Assembly: GCA_041687675.1 (NCBI GenBank)
Contig: JAWLBM010000057.1
Span: 1-22,590 of the forward strand
DNA length: 22,590 nt
Origin: JAWLBM01 sp041687675
GTDB taxonomy: Bacteria > Pseudomonadota > Alphaproteobacteria > Rhizobiales > Pleomorphomonadaceae
Direction of reading: 5' to 3'
The notes under the pieces are model-generated. The model was not told where the DNA came from, did not search any database, and was given only the letters and a program-made list of their open reading frames with translations. Each line of letters begins with the position of its first letter. Position 1 is the first letter of the stretch. Of this stretch, positions 14,825-22,557 are shown piece after piece. A program made the position numbers and the translations under genes.

Positions 14825-15934
14825 ATGTCGAAGCTGTGCGCCAGCATGTTCCTGCGAGACGACGCCGCGGTGCTGGGGCGCTGCCTCGCCTCGCTCGCCG
14901 GCCATGTCGACGCGCTGGTCGCGGTCGATGCCGGCTCCGCCGACGGCTCGGCCGAGATCCTGCGCGAGTTCCTGAAGCGCACCGGGACGCCCGGCTTCGT
15001 CGTCGAGGCTCCGTTCCGGACCTTCGCCCAGGTCCGCAACGAGGCGCTGAACGCCTGCCGGCGCAGCGACCTCGCCTTCGACCACATCCTGCTGGTCGAT
15101 CCGGACATGGAACTGGTGGTGGAGGATCCGGGCTTCCGCGACGGCCTCCGGGAGGCATCCCACGCGCTGAGGGTGGTCGCCGGCGTCAGCGTCGAGTCGC
15201 GCCGGATCGTCCAACGTGAGGCGATCGCCCATTTCCGGGGGGCGAGCCACGAATTCCTGGAGATGAACGGCCCGGCGCCGCTTCTCGCGGGCGTCCACAT
15301 CCGCCAGCTGGCGCGCGGGCCGGAGGCCGTCGCCGAGAAGCTCCGGCTCGACGTCCGGCTGCTCCGCCAGTCCCTCCTGACCGAGCACGACCCGCTGATG
15401 CGGGCCCGCTACATGTTCTACCTCGGCAACAGCCACCTGGCCCTCGGCGAGCACGCCGAGGCCCGGCGCTGCCTGCTCCAGCGCGGCCGGATGGGCTTCT
15501 GGGAGGAGGAGGTCTATTGCGCCCGCCTCTACGCCGCCCGCGCCGGCGAGGCCCTCGGGCTGCCGCTGGACGAACTCCTGCAGGAATACGCCGCCCTGAC
15601 GGAACTGATGCCCTGGCGGGCGGAGGCCCTGCACGCGGTGGCCCGCATCTGCCGCCAGAACGGCTGGTGGGAGCAGGCGCGCACCACGGCGGAGGCGTCC
15701 GTCGGCCTGCCGAAGCCGCCCGGCGCCCTGTTCCTGGAGGACTGGGTCTACGACTGGGGTCTCATCGACGAACTCGCCATCGCCTCCTTCTGGACCGGCG
15801 CGCACGCCGAGAGCGTCCAGCTCTGCGAGGTGCTGCTCGACGGCGGGATGCTCCCGCCGGGCGAGGTCGGGCGGGTCGAGAGGAACCGCGAGATGGCGCT
15901 CCAGGCGCTCGAACGCACGGCGCTTCGGGCCTGA
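14825..15934 (+). CDS. Family 2-like glycosyltransferase with C-terminal helical repeats
   Basis: A 369-residue protein with an N-terminal GT-A fold of the GT2 type: MFLRDDAAVLGRCLASL in the first helix region, VDAGSADGS (about 35-43) for nucleotide-sugar binding, and VDPD (about 94-97) in the DxD position. From about residue 190 it has TPR-like helical repeats (YMFYLGNSHLALGEHAEARRCL). It should act in the cytoplasm on an activated sugar and an unknown acceptor. The start at 14825 has GGAG 8 bases upstream; a GTG at 14780 in the same frame lacks one. It shares architecture with the next gene over its whole length, so the two look like a tandem duplication with divergence. They are 15 bases apart and probably co-transcribed. 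Confidence 0.85.
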   Translation: MSKLCASMFLRDDAAVLGRCLASLAGHVDALVAVDAGSADGSAEILREFLKRTGTPGFVVEAPFRTFAQVRNEALNACRRSDLAFDHILLVDPDMELVVEDPGFRDGLREASHALRVVAGVSVESRRIVQREAIAHFRGASHEFLEMNGPAPLLAGVHIRQLARGPEAVAEKLRLDVRLLRQSLLTEHDPLMRARYMFYLGNSHLALGEHAEARRCLLQRGRMGFWEEEVYCARLYAARAGEALGLPLDELLQEYAALTELMPWRAEALHAVARICRQNGWWEQARTTAEASVGLPKPPGALFLEDWVYDWGLIDELAIASFWTGAHAESVQLCEVLLDGGMLPPGEVGRVERNREMALQALERTALRA

Positions 15935-15949
15935 GGGGAGCGGCAAGCC

Positions 15950-17051
15950 ATGAGAAAGACCACCATCGGCCTCTGCATGATCGTCAAGGACGAAAGCCAC
16001 GTCATCGAGCGTTGCCTCACGTCCCTGAAGCAGCTGATCGACCACTGGACCATCGTCGACACCGGCTCCACCGACGACACGATGGAAAAGATCCGGCGGA
16101 TCCTCGCCGGGATTCCCGGAACCCTGCACCAGCGGCCCTGGCGGAACTTCGGCCACAACCGCAGCGAGGCGCTGGCGCTCGCCCGGCCGCACGCCGACTA
16201 CAGCTTCGTCATCGACGCCGACGAGCGGCTGGAGCTGCCGGACGGCTTCGGCTGGCCGGCGCTCGGGGCGGACGACTACCGGCTGCTGCACGCCACCGGC
16301 TCCAACCGCTACTGGCGGACCAGCCTCGTCTCCAACCGCCTCGCCTGGCGCTATGTCGGCGTCCTGCACGAGTACATCGAGGCGGACGGCTGGCGCGCCT
16401 CGCAGAACCTGCAGGGACCGGTCGTCTGGGGCTACTTCGACGGCGGGCGCAGCGTCGGCCTGTCGACCATCGAGAAATACGCCCGCGACGCCCGCACGCT
16501 CGAGGCCGCCCTCGTCGAGGAGCCGCACAACGCCCGCTACCAGTTCTATCTCGCCCAGGGCTACCGGGACAGCCAGCAGATCGACAAGGCGATCGCCGCC
16601 TACGAGGCGCGGGCCGCGATGGGCGGCTGGGAGGAGGAGGTCTGGTACTCGCTGCAACAAGTGGCGGTGATGCGCGAGCGGACGGGTGCGCCGATGGACA
16701 CCGTGGTCGGCAGCTACCTGCGCGCCTTCGGGGCGCGGCCGCAGCGCGCCGAGTCGCTCTGCAGCCTCGCCGCCTACCTGCGCGGGCGCGGCAACTGGGC
16801 GCTGGCGCACCTGTTCGCGTCGCGCCAAGGACATCCGCAAGCCCGACGACCTGCTCTTCCTCGACCACGACACCTATGCCTGGCGCGCGCTCGACGAATA
16901 CGCCATCGCGGCCTACTGGGTGGGGGACCGGCCCGGCTCGGCGGCCGCCTGCCGCAAGCTGCTCGCCTCGCCGGCGACGCCCGCCTCCGAGCGGCCCCGG
17001 ATCATGCAGAACCTCGCCTTCGCGGAGGGCGTCGTCGCCGCGGCGAGCTGA
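15950..17051 (+). pseudogene. Family 2-like glycosyltransferase with TPR repeats, frameshifted
   Basis: Paralogue of the preceding gene, with a strong GT2 start (IGLCMIVKDESHVIERCLTSL, VDTGSTDDT, and DxD as DADE near residue 88) and TPR-like repeats (YQFYLAQGYRDSQQIDKAIAAYEARAA). The original frame is good to about 16820; the family-like C-terminus (KDIRKPDDLLFLDHDTYAW..., ending at 17051) continues in the +1 frame. Removing the T at 16820 restores a 366-residue protein, almost equal to its 369-residue neighbour, and its tail aligns with that paralogue (DELAIASFWTG versus DEYAIAAYWVG). Without correction the frame runs on to 17092 as an Arg/Pro-rich tail overlapping the convergent gene. It could be a recent mutation or a single-base sequencing or assembly error. 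A GGGGAG site precedes the start. Confidence 0.75.
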
Positions 17052-17073
17052 GCCCTCCGGCGGCGGCGCCCGG

Positions 17074-18327
17074 TCAGCCCGGCGGGACCTGATCGGAGAG
17101 GAACCAGTCCACCGCCCTGGCCGCCAGCTTCGGCCCGCCGATCTCGAAGCTCTGCGACTGCAGGTGCGAGACGGTGAACACCGACATCACCGCCGCGAAG
17201 GCGATCACCGCCGCCGGGTGGATCCGCCGGGCGGCGCCGAGGGGCGCCAGCAGCACGAAGAGGAGCCCGATCGCCGCGCTCCACCGCCCCCAGTCGAAGG
17301 CGATGAAGTAGAGCGGCGCGACGCCGGCCCAGCCGAGGGCGAGGAGCGCGACCACGCGCCGGTCCACCGGCGCATTGCGCACCCGCAGGTAGACGGCCGT
17401 GACCAGCGCCCCGGTCGCCGCGACGATCGCCGCCGCCCGCATGAAGCCCTCGAAGCCGATGTTGTAGACGTAGCCGACCACGAAGGACGTCTCGAAGCCG
17501 AGCCAGCAGATCGAGCCGATGCCGCGCGTGCGGCACCAGGCCTCCATGCCCGGGCCGTATTCCGGCACGATGGCGAACAGCGGGCTGGTGGCGATCGGGG
17601 CGGCGGTCGCCGCGATCAGGAGGAACAGCGCCGCGGGCGGCCCGACCATGGCGGCGAAGCGCAGGGCCGTCTCCGTCAGCGGCGCCGGCGGCCGGCGGAT
17701 CTCGAGAAGGGCGAAGATCAGCGGCAGGAAGAAGACGAGCCCCTCGTGCAGCAGCATCAGCGGCAGCGAGACCATCCCGACGGCAAGGCTGCCGCGGAGC
17801 GTCCCGGCGGCGACCGCGCCGCGCCGCGACATGAGCGCCAGCGCGGCGGCGAGGACGAGGGCGAGCTGCTCCTTGCGCCCCGCCACGTTGTAGTCCCACA
17901 GGGGGAACAGCACCGAGATGGGGAGGTAGAGCATCAGCACCGCCTCGGTGCGGCAGGCCGGCAGGTAGCGGCGGAGGATGGCGAGCGCGACCAGGGCATG
18001 GCAGAGGCCCGCGACCAACAGGAAGGGCAGGGCGGGGCTCCCGGTGAGCCGGATCAGCGGGATCAGGATCTCGCCCGAGAGGCCGCGGCGGACGAAGCCG
18101 GAGGCGTAGGAGATCACCCATTCGCCATAGGCCCATGGCTGCCCGCCCGGCCCGTAGATGTCGCCCCCGTAGGCGAACTCGAGGAGCGCCCGCGCCGCCG
18201 AGAGGAAGCCGACCGCGACCGGGACGATCACCAGCAAGGCGCCAGCGACGGAGATCCGCCCGGCCGCCGGCGGGAGCGTCTCGGTCCGTGGCGGGGCGGC
18301 GTCGGTGGCGATGTCGACGGCGGTCAC
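17074..18327 (-). CDS. Polytopic membrane protein, candidate GT-C (arabinosyl) transferase
   Basis: A 417-residue integral membrane protein with roughly ten hydrophobic segments, the first at about 24-47. The following loop contains GGDIYG, an Asp in the first extracytoplasmic loop where GT-C glycosyltransferases keep their catalytic acid, and then ASGFVRRGLSGEIL, a motif I associate with membrane proteins of surface-polysaccharide loci. No close named family is recognised. Its GTG start at 18327 overlaps the stop of the SDR gene in GTGA, making it the last gene of the five-gene operon. The context (a complete polyprenyl-phosphate arabinose pathway plus a GtrA protein) suggests it uses lipid-linked D-arabinofuranose on the periplasmic side. 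That role is inferred. Confidence 0.75.
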   Translation of the reverse strand: MTAVDIATDAAPPRTETLPPAAGRISVAGALLVIVPVAVGFLSAARALLEFAYGGDIYGPGGQPWAYGEWVISYASGFVRRGLSGEILIPLIRLTGSPALPFLLVAGLCHALVALAILRRYLPACRTEAVLMLYLPISVLFPLWDYNVAGRKEQLALVLAAALALMSRRGAVAAGTLRGSLAVGMVSLPLMLLHEGLVFFLPLIFALLEIRRPPAPLTETALRFAAMVGPPAALFLLIAATAAPIATSPLFAIVPEYGPGMEAWCRTRGIGSICWLGFETSFVVGYVYNIGFEGFMRAAAIVAATGALVTAVYLRVRNAPVDRRVVALLALGWAGVAPLYFIAFDWGRWSAAIGLLFVLLAPLGAARRIHPAAVIAFAAVMSVFTVSHLQSQSFEIGGPKLAARAVDWFLSDQVPPG

Positions 18328-19064
18328 AGCCTGAGCCTCCGGAACAGCGCCTCGGGCAGGACGCGGATGACGGCCATCACCAGCCGCCAGGCGGCGGGCG
18401 TGTAGATCACCTGCCGGCGCCGCCGCACGGCGCCGAGGATCGCCGCGGCGACCGCCTCCGGCTCGGCCGTCAGCGCGGCGGGAAGGTCCATCCCCTCGGT
18501 CATGCGGGTGCGTACGAACCCCGGCTTGACGGTGAGCACATGGACGCCGCTCCCGGCATGGCGCTGGCGAAGGCCGGAGAGCGCGGCGGTGAAGCCCGCC
18601 TTGGCGGCGCCATAGGCGACGTTCCTGGCCCGCCCGCGGTCGCCGGCGACGGAACTGACGCCGACCAGCGTGCCGCGGCCGCGGGCGGCGAAGCGCTCGC
18701 CGAGGCCGGCGAGGAGCAGCATCGGCCCGGTGAGGTTCACCGCCACGGTCTCGCCGGCGACCGCCGGGTCGATGAGGCCCGCCTCCGGATCCGGCAGCAC
18801 CCCGGCGGCGACCACGACGACGTCTGGCAGCGGCTCGATGCCTGCGGCGAAGGCGGCCGAGGCCACCGGGTCCGAGACGTCGAGGATGCGGGTCTCGACC
18901 GGACCGCCGCCGCGCGCGACAAGGTCGGCCGCCTCGCGGGCGAGCGCCTCCCTGGAGCGGCCGGCGACGATCACCGTCGCGCCCGCGGCCGACGCGATGC
19001 GGGCCACCGCCCGGCCGATGCCGGAGGTGCCGCCGACGACGAGGACGATGCGGGGCGCGTTCAA
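18324..19064 (-). CDS. dprE2: DprE2-like short-chain dehydrogenase (arabinose pathway reductase)
   Basis: A 246-residue classical SDR. It has the nucleotide-binding glycine motif GGTSGIG (11-17), an LDVSD acidic turn (61-65), Asn110, and the catalytic Ser137/138-Tyr151-Lys155 set in SSVAGDRGRARNVAYGAAK. By position and partner it corresponds to DprE2, which reduces the 2-keto intermediate (decaprenylphosphoryl-2-keto-erythro-pentofuranose) with NAD(P)H to give decaprenylphosphoryl-D-arabinofuranose. The C-terminus is basic and hydrophobic (VIYTPAAWRLVMAVIRVLPEALFRRLRL-like end), suggesting membrane association as in DprE2. It overlaps the DprE1-like gene upstream in ATGA (19061-19064) and the membrane protein downstream in GTGA. 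SDRs are hard to assign alone; the context makes this call strong. Confidence 0.85.
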   Translation of the reverse strand: MNAPRIVLVVGGTSGIGRAVARIASAAGATVIVAGRSREALAREAADLVARGGGPVETRILDVSDPVASAAFAAGIEPLPDVVVVAAGVLPDPEAGLIDPAVAGETVAVNLTGPMLLLAGLGERFAARGRGTLVGVSSVAGDRGRARNVAYGAAKAGFTAALSGLRQRHAGSGVHVLTVKPGFVRTRMTEGMDLPAALTAEPEAVAAAILGAVRRRRQVIYTPAAWRLVMAVIRVLPEALFRRLRL

Positions 19065-20380
19065 AGGCCGAGCCTTTCCGACTGGAGGGAGGAGAAGCTA
19101 AGGTCCGCGCCCGCCTCCGCGCGGATCCGGGCGAAGGCGGCAAGCTCCGGATAGCCGGCGCGCAGCGCATCCGCCGGGGCGGCGGCGTCCTTGGCGAGGT
19201 AGATCCGCCCGCCATGCCCCGCCGTGGTGTCGGCGAGGCGGCGGTAGAGCGCGAGACCCTCCTCGCCGGCGGGAATGTCGAGGGCGAGGGTGTGCCCCTC
19301 CATCGGGAAGGAGAGCAGGCCTCGCCCCGGCCCGAGCCGCTTCAGGACGGCGAGGAAGGAGCCGCGGCCGGCCGCGGCGACGAGGTCCAGGCAGCGGGCG
19401 ATCCCCGCGCCGCCGTCCGCGGCGGGCAGCACGCACTGGAACTGCAGGAAGCCGCGCGGGCCGTAGATGCGGTTCCAGTTCGCCACCGCGTCGAGCGGGT
19501 AGAAGAAGCGGTCGAGCGGCACGAGCGTCGTCGCCGCCCGCGGCCGCCGCCAGATCGCCTCGTTGAAGATCCGGACCGCGGCGCGGCCGAGCAGCCGGTC
19601 CGGGGCCTCGAACGGCACCGGGATCCGCCGCCCGGGCCGCCGCGCCAGCGGATCCGCGCGGAACCCGGGGGCAAGCTCCTCCGGCAGGGCGTGGCGGCCG
19701 GTGAAGAGGAGGCCGCGGCCCCGCGACCGATTGCCGGCGAGGCAGTCGATCCAGGCGACCGAATAGTCGGCCGTGGCCTCCTCCTCGAAGGCGGCGAGCA
19801 GCGCATCGAGGTCGCCGGCCCGGCGGGTCGCGGCGGCGATGAAGGCGGTGCGGACCGGGATCAGCCGGAAGCGCAGCGACAGGATCACCCCGGTGAGCCC
19901 CATCCCGCCGAGCGTCGCCTCGAACAGGGCGGCGTTCTCCGTCCGCGAGCAGCGGACCACGCGCCCGTCGGCCAGCGCCAGCTCGAGGTCGAGCACATGG
20001 CGGGCGAAGGAGCCCTCGCGGTGGTGGTTCTTGCCGTGCACGTCGGCCGCCGCCATGCCGCCGAGGGTGACGAAGCGGGTGCCGGGCGTCACCGGCGGGA
20101 ACCAGCCGGCCGGAACGACGAGGTCGATCACCTCGGCGAGCCGCACCCCGGCCTCGCAGGCGAGGATACCCTCGGCGCGGTCGAAGACGAGAAAGCGGTT
20201 GAGGCCGGTGACGTCGAGGGTCGCCGCCGGCTGCAGCGCGGCGTCGCCGTAGGAGAGCCCGGCGCCGCGGGCGATCAGCCGCCCCTCGCAGGCGATGGCG
20301 GCGAGCGCCGCGGGCCGGTCGTGCACGCCGATCCGCCGGCCCTCGACGACGGGGAAGCGGCCCCAGCCGGACAGCCTCAC
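19061..20380 (-). CDS. dprE1: DprE1-like FAD-dependent polyprenylphosphoryl-ribose 2'-oxidase
   Basis: A 439-residue VAO-type flavoprotein. DprE1 oxidises the 2'-hydroxyl of polyprenylphosphoryl-D-ribose as the first half of the epimerisation to D-arabinose. Diagnostic blocks are RGAGLSYGDAA (38-48), GTRFVTLGGMAAADVHGKNHH (100-120, nearly the mycobacterial block), ATLGGMGLTGVI, and YLAKDA with Lys397 matching the essential Lys418 of M. tuberculosis DprE1. The residue at the spacing of mycobacterial Cys387 is Ala366. The start is a GTG at 20380 overlapping the GtrA stop in GTGA; longer in-frame extensions run through gtrA in the wrong frame and were rejected. No signal peptide is evident, so it acts at the cytoplasmic membrane face. 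Confidence 0.92.
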   Translation of the reverse strand: MRLSGWGRFPVVEGRRIGVHDRPAALAAIACEGRLIARGAGLSYGDAALQPAATLDVTGLNRFLVFDRAEGILACEAGVRLAEVIDLVVPAGWFPPVTPGTRFVTLGGMAAADVHGKNHHREGSFARHVLDLELALADGRVVRCSRTENAALFEATLGGMGLTGVILSLRFRLIPVRTAFIAAATRRAGDLDALLAAFEEEATADYSVAWIDCLAGNRSRGRGLLFTGRHALPEELAPGFRADPLARRPGRRIPVPFEAPDRLLGRAAVRIFNEAIWRRPRAATTLVPLDRFFYPLDAVANWNRIYGPRGFLQFQCVLPAADGGAGIARCLDLVAAAGRGSFLAVLKRLGPGRGLLSFPMEGHTLALDIPAGEEGLALYRRLADTTAGHGGRIYLAKDAAAPADALRAGYPELAAFARIRAEAGADLSFSSLQSERLGL

Positions 20381-20787
20381 GCGGCGGCCCTCCGGAACAC
20401 ATAGCGGCGGTCGAGCCGGTATTTCAGGGCGTAGCCGACCGACAGGCCGAGGGCGCCGCCGAGCAGCGTCGCCCGCGGATCGGCGAAGGCGACGGCGAAG
20501 GCGGCCTCCGTCGCCCAGAAGACGGCGGTGGTGACGAGTCCCGTTCCGGCATAGCGGCCGAAGCGGCCGAGCTCGTGGGCGGGCCCGCGGAGCGGGTCGG
20601 CGAAGATGAACCGCTTGTCGAGGACATATTTCAGCACCAGCCCCGCGCCGGTGCCGAGCGCCATGGCGGCGGCGGTGCCAAGGGCGTCGGACCGGGCGGC
20701 GAGCACCACGGCCTGAACGCCGAGGTTCGCCAGCACGGCGGCGAGCGCGAAGCCGGCGTAGCGGGCGACCAGCACCGGCGTCTTCAT
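20377..20787 (-). CDS. GtrA-family membrane protein, candidate polyprenyl-phosphate sugar flippase
   Basis: A 136-residue protein with four predicted membrane helices and the GtrA pattern: YAGFALAAVLANLGVQ at the start, GTGAGLVLKYVLDKRFIF mid-protein, a second RYAGTGL unit, and GYALKYRLDRRYVF at the end. The KY.LD.R(F/Y).F motif appears twice, consistent with an internal repeat of two helices. GtrA proteins are thought to move polyprenyl-phosphate-linked sugars across the inner membrane, and a GtrA homologue (Rv3789) is linked to arabinose transfer in mycobacteria. The ATG at 20787 overlaps the UbiA stop in ATGA. Here it would flip the lipid-linked arabinose to the periplasm; this is inferred from family and context. 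Confidence 0.9.
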   Translation of the reverse strand: MKTPVLVARYAGFALAAVLANLGVQAVVLAARSDALGTAAAMALGTGAGLVLKYVLDKRFIFADPLRGPAHELGRFGRYAGTGLVTTAVFWATEAAFAVAFADPRATLLGGALGLSVGYALKYRLDRRYVFRRAAA

Positions 20788-22244
20788 CCGACGCTGCTCG
20801 ACAGCACCGCGACGGTGACGAGCAGGCCCGTGGCCCGGCTGGTCCGGTCGCGGAAGGCGAAGACGATCGGGTCGTCGTGCATCTCCCCGCGCTGGGCGAT
20901 GAGCAGCACCCGGCTGATCCAGAACAGCAGCAGGCCGGCGGCCGCCCACAGCCCCCAGGAGGTGGCGTAGAGCGTCCGCATGTCGGCGCTCTCGATGTAG
21001 AGCGCGAGCACGACCACGGCGGCATAGCCGGCGGCCCCGGCGAGCGCCAGCAGCACCGGCACGTCCTCGACCCGGTAGCCGCGGCCGGCGGGATCGCCGC
21101 GCCCCTCGGCGACGCAGGCCCTCAGTTCGGTCAGCCGCTTCACCATGGCGAGGCTGAGGAACAGGAACACCGAGAAGCCGAGCAACCAGGGAGAGAGCCA
21201 GATGCCCGCGGCGACCCCGCCGGCGACGAGGCGGACGGTGTAGAGCCCGGCCAGCGCCGCCACGTCGACGATCGCCAGCCGCTTCAGCCCGATGCTGTAG
21301 GCGAAGGTGGCGAGGACGTAGAGGCCGAGCACCGCCAGCAGCGCCGGCGACACGGCCGCGGCGAGGGCGAGGCCGGACAGGAACAGGACGGGCGCCGCCG
21401 CAAGCCCGGCGGCCAGCGGCAGCGCGCCGCTGGCGAAGGGGCGATGGCGCTTGCGGGCGTGCTGGCGGTCGGCGCGGATGTCCACCATGTCGTTGACCAG
21501 GTAGACCGCCGAGGCGGTGAGGCCGAAGGCGAGGAAGGTCAGGAGCAGGAGGCCGATCGTCGCCGGGTCGAACCGGTGGGCGGCGGCGGCCGGGACGACG
21601 ACGAGCAGGTTCTTCGCCCATTGGTGCAGCCGCATCGCCTCGACGAGGGGCCCGAGCCGCGGGGAGGGCGGCGACAGCGCGGCCGGCCGGCCGCCGGCGC
21701 GGCGGATCCGGTCGAGGAAGCCCGGCGAGGCCTCGACCACGTAGGCGGTCCGGGCCGCGGCGAAGACGGGGAGGTCCGCCGCCGCGTCGCCGATGTAGTC
21801 GAAGCCGCCGGCGCCGAAGGCGGAGACCAGCGCGGCGGCCTTGGCCTCGCCCTTGAGGTTGGTGGCGCCGTCGGAGGCGAAGACGCTTTCGAACAGGCCG
21901 ACCTCGGCCGCCACCGCGTCCGCAAAGGCGCGGTCGGACGCGGTGGCGAGCATGATTCGCCGGCCGCGGGCGTGCTCGCGGCGCAGGAGGTCGATCACCT
22001 CCGGCCGCAGCGGCAGCCTCGCCGCGTCCACCGGGACGAGGCCGGCGACGCAGGCCTTGGTCCGGGCGCGGCCGGCGGCGAGCCAGGCGGGCAGGGAAAG
22101 CAGCCGGTCGGGGCGCTCGGCGAGCGCGGCGACGAGGCATTCGAGGAAGACGTCGGACCGGGTGAGGGTGCCGTCGAGGTCGACCACCAGGGGGAGATCC
22201 GCCTGGCCGGCGGCGGCATCGCCTTTCGCGACCGACTGGTCCAT
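20784..22244 (-). CDS. HAD phosphatase-UbiA prenyltransferase fusion (DPPR synthase/phosphatase)
   Basis: A 486-residue two-domain protein. Residues 17-165 are a HAD hydrolase: DLDGTL (Asp22, Asp24), TAS (101-103), Lys131/135 and GDAAAD (152-157). Residues ~200-486 are a UbiA-type prenyltransferase with about eight or nine membrane helices, NDMVDIRADRQHARKRHRP (251-269; NDxxDxxxD plus basic residues) and YSIGLKRLAIVDV. The closest functional model is 5-phosphoribosyl-1-pyrophosphate:polyprenyl-phosphate phosphoribosyltransferase (Rv3806c), with the fused HAD domain removing the 5-phosphate. The start at 22244 is preferred: the in-frame ATG at 22388 would lie inside the predicted promoter, and AGG precedes 22244 by about 10 bases. 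First gene of the operon. Confidence 0.9.
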   Translation of the reverse strand: MDQSVAKGDAAAGQADLPLVVDLDGTLTRSDVFLECLVAALAERPDRLLSLPAWLAAGRARTKACVAGLVPVDAARLPLRPEVIDLLRREHARGRRIMLATASDRAFADAVAAEVGLFESVFASDGATNLKGEAKAAALVSAFGAGGFDYIGDAAADLPVFAAARTAYVVEASPGFLDRIRRAGGRPAALSPPSPRLGPLVEAMRLHQWAKNLLVVVPAAAAHRFDPATIGLLLLTFLAFGLTASAVYLVNDMVDIRADRQHARKRHRPFASGALPLAAGLAAAPVLFLSGLALAAAVSPALLAVLGLYVLATFAYSIGLKRLAIVDVAALAGLYTVRLVAGGVAAGIWLSPWLLGFSVFLFLSLAMVKRLTELRACVAEGRGDPAGRGYRVEDVPVLLALAGAAGYAAVVVLALYIESADMRTLYATSWGLWAAAGLLLFWISRVLLIAQRGEMHDDPIVFAFRDRTSRATGLLVTVAVLSSSVG

Positions 22245-22375
22245 GCGTGCGACCTGCCCTCGTGCCGTCCGGGCTTGCACGCGGCCGGCGCGGGGGTCCG
22301 GGGACCTTCCACACCGGCCGCGGCTGCGGGCGCTACACGGGAAGTCAGGGGGAAACCACCCCGCGAGCAGGATCG

Positions 22376-22404
22376 ACAATAATGACATATGTCATTTATG
22401 TCAA
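22376..22404 (-). promoter_or_regulatory. Predicted promoter of the arabinose operon with operator-like palindrome
   Basis: On the minus strand TTGACA (22404-22399), a 17-base spacer and TATTGT (22381-22376) form a near-consensus sigma-70-type promoter about 130 bases upstream of the UbiA fusion start. The spacer is almost filled by a perfect 16-base palindrome, AATGACATATGTCATT (22381-22396). With the -35 this gives three TGACA/TGTCA half-sites. A regulator bound there would block polymerase, suggesting repression by an unknown factor. Confidence 0.6.
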
Positions 22405-22477
22405 GAGCAAATCAGTTGGTGCGGGAAAGCTGTCCGAATGGGGAATGGGGGGCGCTTCCCCGGGTGGGCGCATTCTT

Positions 22478-22524
22478 CCTTCTCCCCTTGGGGAGAAGGT
22501 GCCCCGAAGGGGCGGATGAGGGGG
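22478..22524 (+). repeat. Dispersed palindromic repeat, copy 3
   Basis: CCTTCTCCCC-TT-GGGGAGAAGG is followed by TGCCCCGAAGGGG and CGGATGAGGGG, the same unit as at 11258-11303. GCATTC lies just upstream in both copies 2 and 3. Confidence 0.7.
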
Positions 22525-22557
22525 GAACCCCTCCGCCCGCCGCGCCTTCCTCCGACC

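Noticed and set aside
16833..17092. Arg/Pro-rich C-terminus of the second glycosyltransferase in the original frame
   Set aside because: The family-like sequence continues in the +1 frame; this tail has shadow-frame composition and overlaps the convergent gene.
22245..22388. N-terminal extension of the UbiA fusion starting MSLLSILLAGW
   Set aside because: Its start codon would lie inside the predicted promoter, and the extension is Arg/Gly-rich with no homology to HAD N-termini.
22247..22519. 90-codon plus-strand frame upstream of the arabinose operon
   Set aside because: Its C-terminal part is a translation of the dispersed repeat (SPLGEKVPRRG) and there is no ribosome-binding site or family similarity.
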